Positions 62,492 to 64,000 of a DNA stretch of 64,000 bases are shown one piece after another. Origin of the DNA: an uncultured Pelagibacteraceae bacterium (lineage in GTDB: Bacteria; Pseudomonadota; Alphaproteobacteria; Pelagibacterales; Pelagibacteraceae). Both the position numbers and the translations under genes were made by a program. Position 1 is the first letter of the stretch; the number at the start of each line of letters is the position of its first letter. Location: NCBI GenBank assembly GCA_902620525.1, contig CACNIK010000005.1:1-64000 (forward strand). Direction: 5' to 3'. The notes under the pieces were generated by a model, which saw only the letters and a program-made list of their open reading frames with translations, was not told the DNA's origin and searched no databases.

Positions 62492-64000
62492 ATGACTAAA
62501 GAAAGCTATGATGTAGTAGTTATAGGTGGTGGACATGCTGGATGTGAAGCTGCTGCAGCTTCCGCTAGAATGGGCGTAAATACTGCACTTTTTACACATA
62601 AAATTGAGACTATTGGTGAGATGTCGTGTAATCCAGCTATAGGCGGACTAGGCAAAGGCCATTTGGTTCGTGAAATTGATGCACTTGATGGTGTGATGGG
62701 TGTTGTCTCTGATAAATCAGGTATTCAGTTCAGATTATTGAACAGAAGCAGAGGTCCAGCCGTTAGAGGACCGAGAACTCAATCAGACAGGGCGCTCTAT
62801 AAAGAGCACATGCAAAAAATTTTATTAAATTATAAAAATTTAACTGTAATAGCTGATCCAGTAGTTCAATTTTTGTTTAATAATAATCAGGTTGAAGGAT
62901 TCTTATGTCAGAGTGGTAATGAGATCAGATGTAAAGAACTCATTTTGACGACTGGGACATTTTTAAATGGATTAATACATATTGGTGAAACTCAAATCCC
63001 TGCGGGCAGATACGACGAAAAACCATCTACTGGTCTAAGCGAGCAACTTGCTAAATTCAAAATGAAAATAGGTAGACTTAAAACTGGCACACCTCCTAGG
63101 CTGGATGGGTCTACAATTAATTACGATGATTTAGAAATGCAGCCAGCTGATAATGATCCTTACTTTTTTTCTTTCTTAACGTCTAAACTAGAAAACAAAC
63201 AAATTTCTTGTGGCATGACACATACAAATGATGAGGTTCATAAAATTATTAGCGATAATATTAATCGAAGTGCGATGTACTCTGGTAACATTAAAGGCGT
63301 TGGACCAAGATATTGCCCATCCATTGAAGATAAGATTGTTAAGTTTAAAGAAAAACAAAAACATCAAATCTTCTTAGAACCAGAAGGATTAAAGGACAAT
63401 ACTGTTTACCCAAATGGTATATCTACATCCTTACCAGAGGAGGTCCAACTCAAAATATTAAGTAAAATCAAGGGTTTAGAGACCGTTAAAATGAAAAGGG
63501 CTGGTTATGCCATAGAGTACGATTATGTAGATCCTAGAGAGCTAAATCCGATTTTAGAGACAAAAAAAATTAAATCATTATTCCTAGCAGGACAAATAAA
63601 TGGAACTACTGGTTATGAAGAAGCTGCTGCTCAAGGACTAATTGCTGGTATTAATGCTGCTCTTAAAATTCTCAAAAAGGAAGAATTTATTTTAGATAGA
63701 TCTGAGTCTTACATTGGAGTAATGATCGATGATTTAATTACTAAAGGTGTTTCAGAGCCATATCGTATGTTTACATCTAGAGCAGAATATAGATTATCTT
63801 TAAGAGCAGATAATGCAGATCAAAGATTAACTCCATTAGGTATTAAAATTAATTGTGTGGGGAAAACCAGAACAAAAATATTTTTAGATAAACAAAAAAA
63901 ATTAACTCAGATTTTAGATTACCTTAAATCCAATTTAATATCTCCTAATGAAGCAAGTAAGTACGAAATTAAAATAGCTCAGGATGGTGTGAAAAGATCT
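62492..64000 (+). CDS. mnmG: tRNA uridine-5-carboxymethylaminomethyl enzyme MnmG (partial)
   Basis: From the ATG at 62492 an ORF runs open for 503 codons to the window edge. It begins with the FAD-binding [16 protein letters not shown], has [58 protein letters not shown] and [17 protein letters not shown], all hallmarks of MnmG/GidA. It partners with MnmE. The remaining roughly 120 C-terminal residues lie outside the window. Confidence 0.98.
   Translation, partial: MTKESYDVVVIGGGHAGCEAAAASARMGVNTALFTHKIETIGEMSCNPAIGGLGKGHLVREIDALDGVMGVVSDKSGIQFRLLNRSRGPAVRGPRTQSDRALYKEHMQKILLNYKNLTVIADPVVQFLFNNNQVEGFLCQSGNEIRCKELILTTGTFLNGLIHIGETQIPAGRYDEKPSTGLSEQLAKFKMKIGRLKTGTPPRLDGSTINYDDLEMQPADNDPYFFSFLTSKLENKQISCGMTHTNDEVHKIISDNINRSAMYSGNIKGVGPRYCPSIEDKIVKFKEKQKHQIFLEPEGLKDNTVYPNGISTSLPEEVQLKILSKIKGLETVKMKRAGYAIEYDYVDPRELNPILETKKIKSLFLAGQINGTTGYEEAAAQGLIAGINAALKILKKEEFILDRSESYIGVMIDDLITKGVSEPYRMFTSRAEYRLSLRADNADQRLTPLGIKINCVGKTRTKIFLDKQKKLTQILDYLKSNLISPNEASKYEIKIAQDGVKRS

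Noticed and set aside
1..64000. CRISPR arrays, prophage, insertion sequences or toxin-antitoxin pairs
   Set aside because: No regularly spaced repeats, integrase, transposase, phage structural genes or paired small toxin/antitoxin genes were seen; gene content and order are those of a conserved core chromosome.

Overview
The window is a compact, very AT-rich stretch of an alphaproteobacterial chromosome, most likely from the SAR11 clade (Pelagibacterales). This rests on the strong A/T codon bias, spacers that are often only a few bases, many start/stop overlaps, and alphaproteobacterial gene orders (hemE next to the PPDK-regulator gene; maf-aroE-coaE-dnaQ facing secB; rpe-heparinase-purH; hslVU beside a his cluster). 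No phage, transposon, CRISPR array or biosynthetic island was seen. The species assignment is an inference.

Layout. 1-3561: protein targeting (rpsP partial, ffh, ftsY) with dapF; a hairpin-rich leader RNA precedes ffh. 3558-21053: a long run of minus-strand genes. It holds an esterase-like hydrolase, an EamA exporter, a previously uncalled 59-residue membrane protein, an amidase, a complete TRAP transporter (dctM, dctQ, dctP), a set of 2-hydroxyacid and amino-group enzymes (2-hydroxyacid dehydrogenase, GlcD-type oxidase, aminotransferase, two tandem LldD-type oxidases), a PagL-like lipid A deacylase, cytochrome c maturation genes ccmH-G-F-E-D-C, and hspQ. 21131-31367: housekeeping genes (yciB, argG, folD, hemC/hemD, mscS, tsaD and others). 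31392-36399: acetate activation (acetyl-CoA synthetase with an odd, extremely basic N-terminus) and a two-gene sodium/solute symporter with its own regulatory DNA and terminator. 36424-45729: rpe, a heparinase-like protein, purH, phhB, tRNA-Gly, a LON-domain protein, rho, hemJ, hemH, hemE. 45730-46012: a gene-free AT-rich gap that is the best candidate for the replication origin. 46013-53248: PPDK regulator, maf, aroE, coaE, dnaQ, secB, fxsA, a Tim44-like gene, smr, hslU, hslV. 53353-57322: hisB-H-A, a 45-residue basic ORF, hisF, hisE, a HIT protein and a GNAT acetyltransferase. 57319-64000: lolA, ftsK, a UbiH-type hydroxylase, mnmE and partial mnmG.

How it works together. The TRAP cluster reads as a carbon-acquisition module: a periplasmic binding protein captures a small carboxylate, the permease imports it with sodium, and flavin oxidases, a dehydrogenase and an aminotransferase convert 2-hydroxy acids, 2-oxo acids and amino acids into each other. 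The symporter next to acetyl-CoA synthetase looks like a second small-acid uptake module. Heme genes occur in two places (hemC/D and hemE/H/J), and the ccm genes supply the heme-attachment step for c-type cytochromes.

Most notable for follow-up: the candidate origin, the ffh leader RNA, the basic N-terminal extension on acetyl-CoA synthetase, an EF-hand loop inside the symporter, the paired direct repeats and palindrome upstream of the symporter, two uncalled small ORFs, and several strong promoters whose -10 box lies only 6-8 bases from the start codon, implying leaderless mRNAs.
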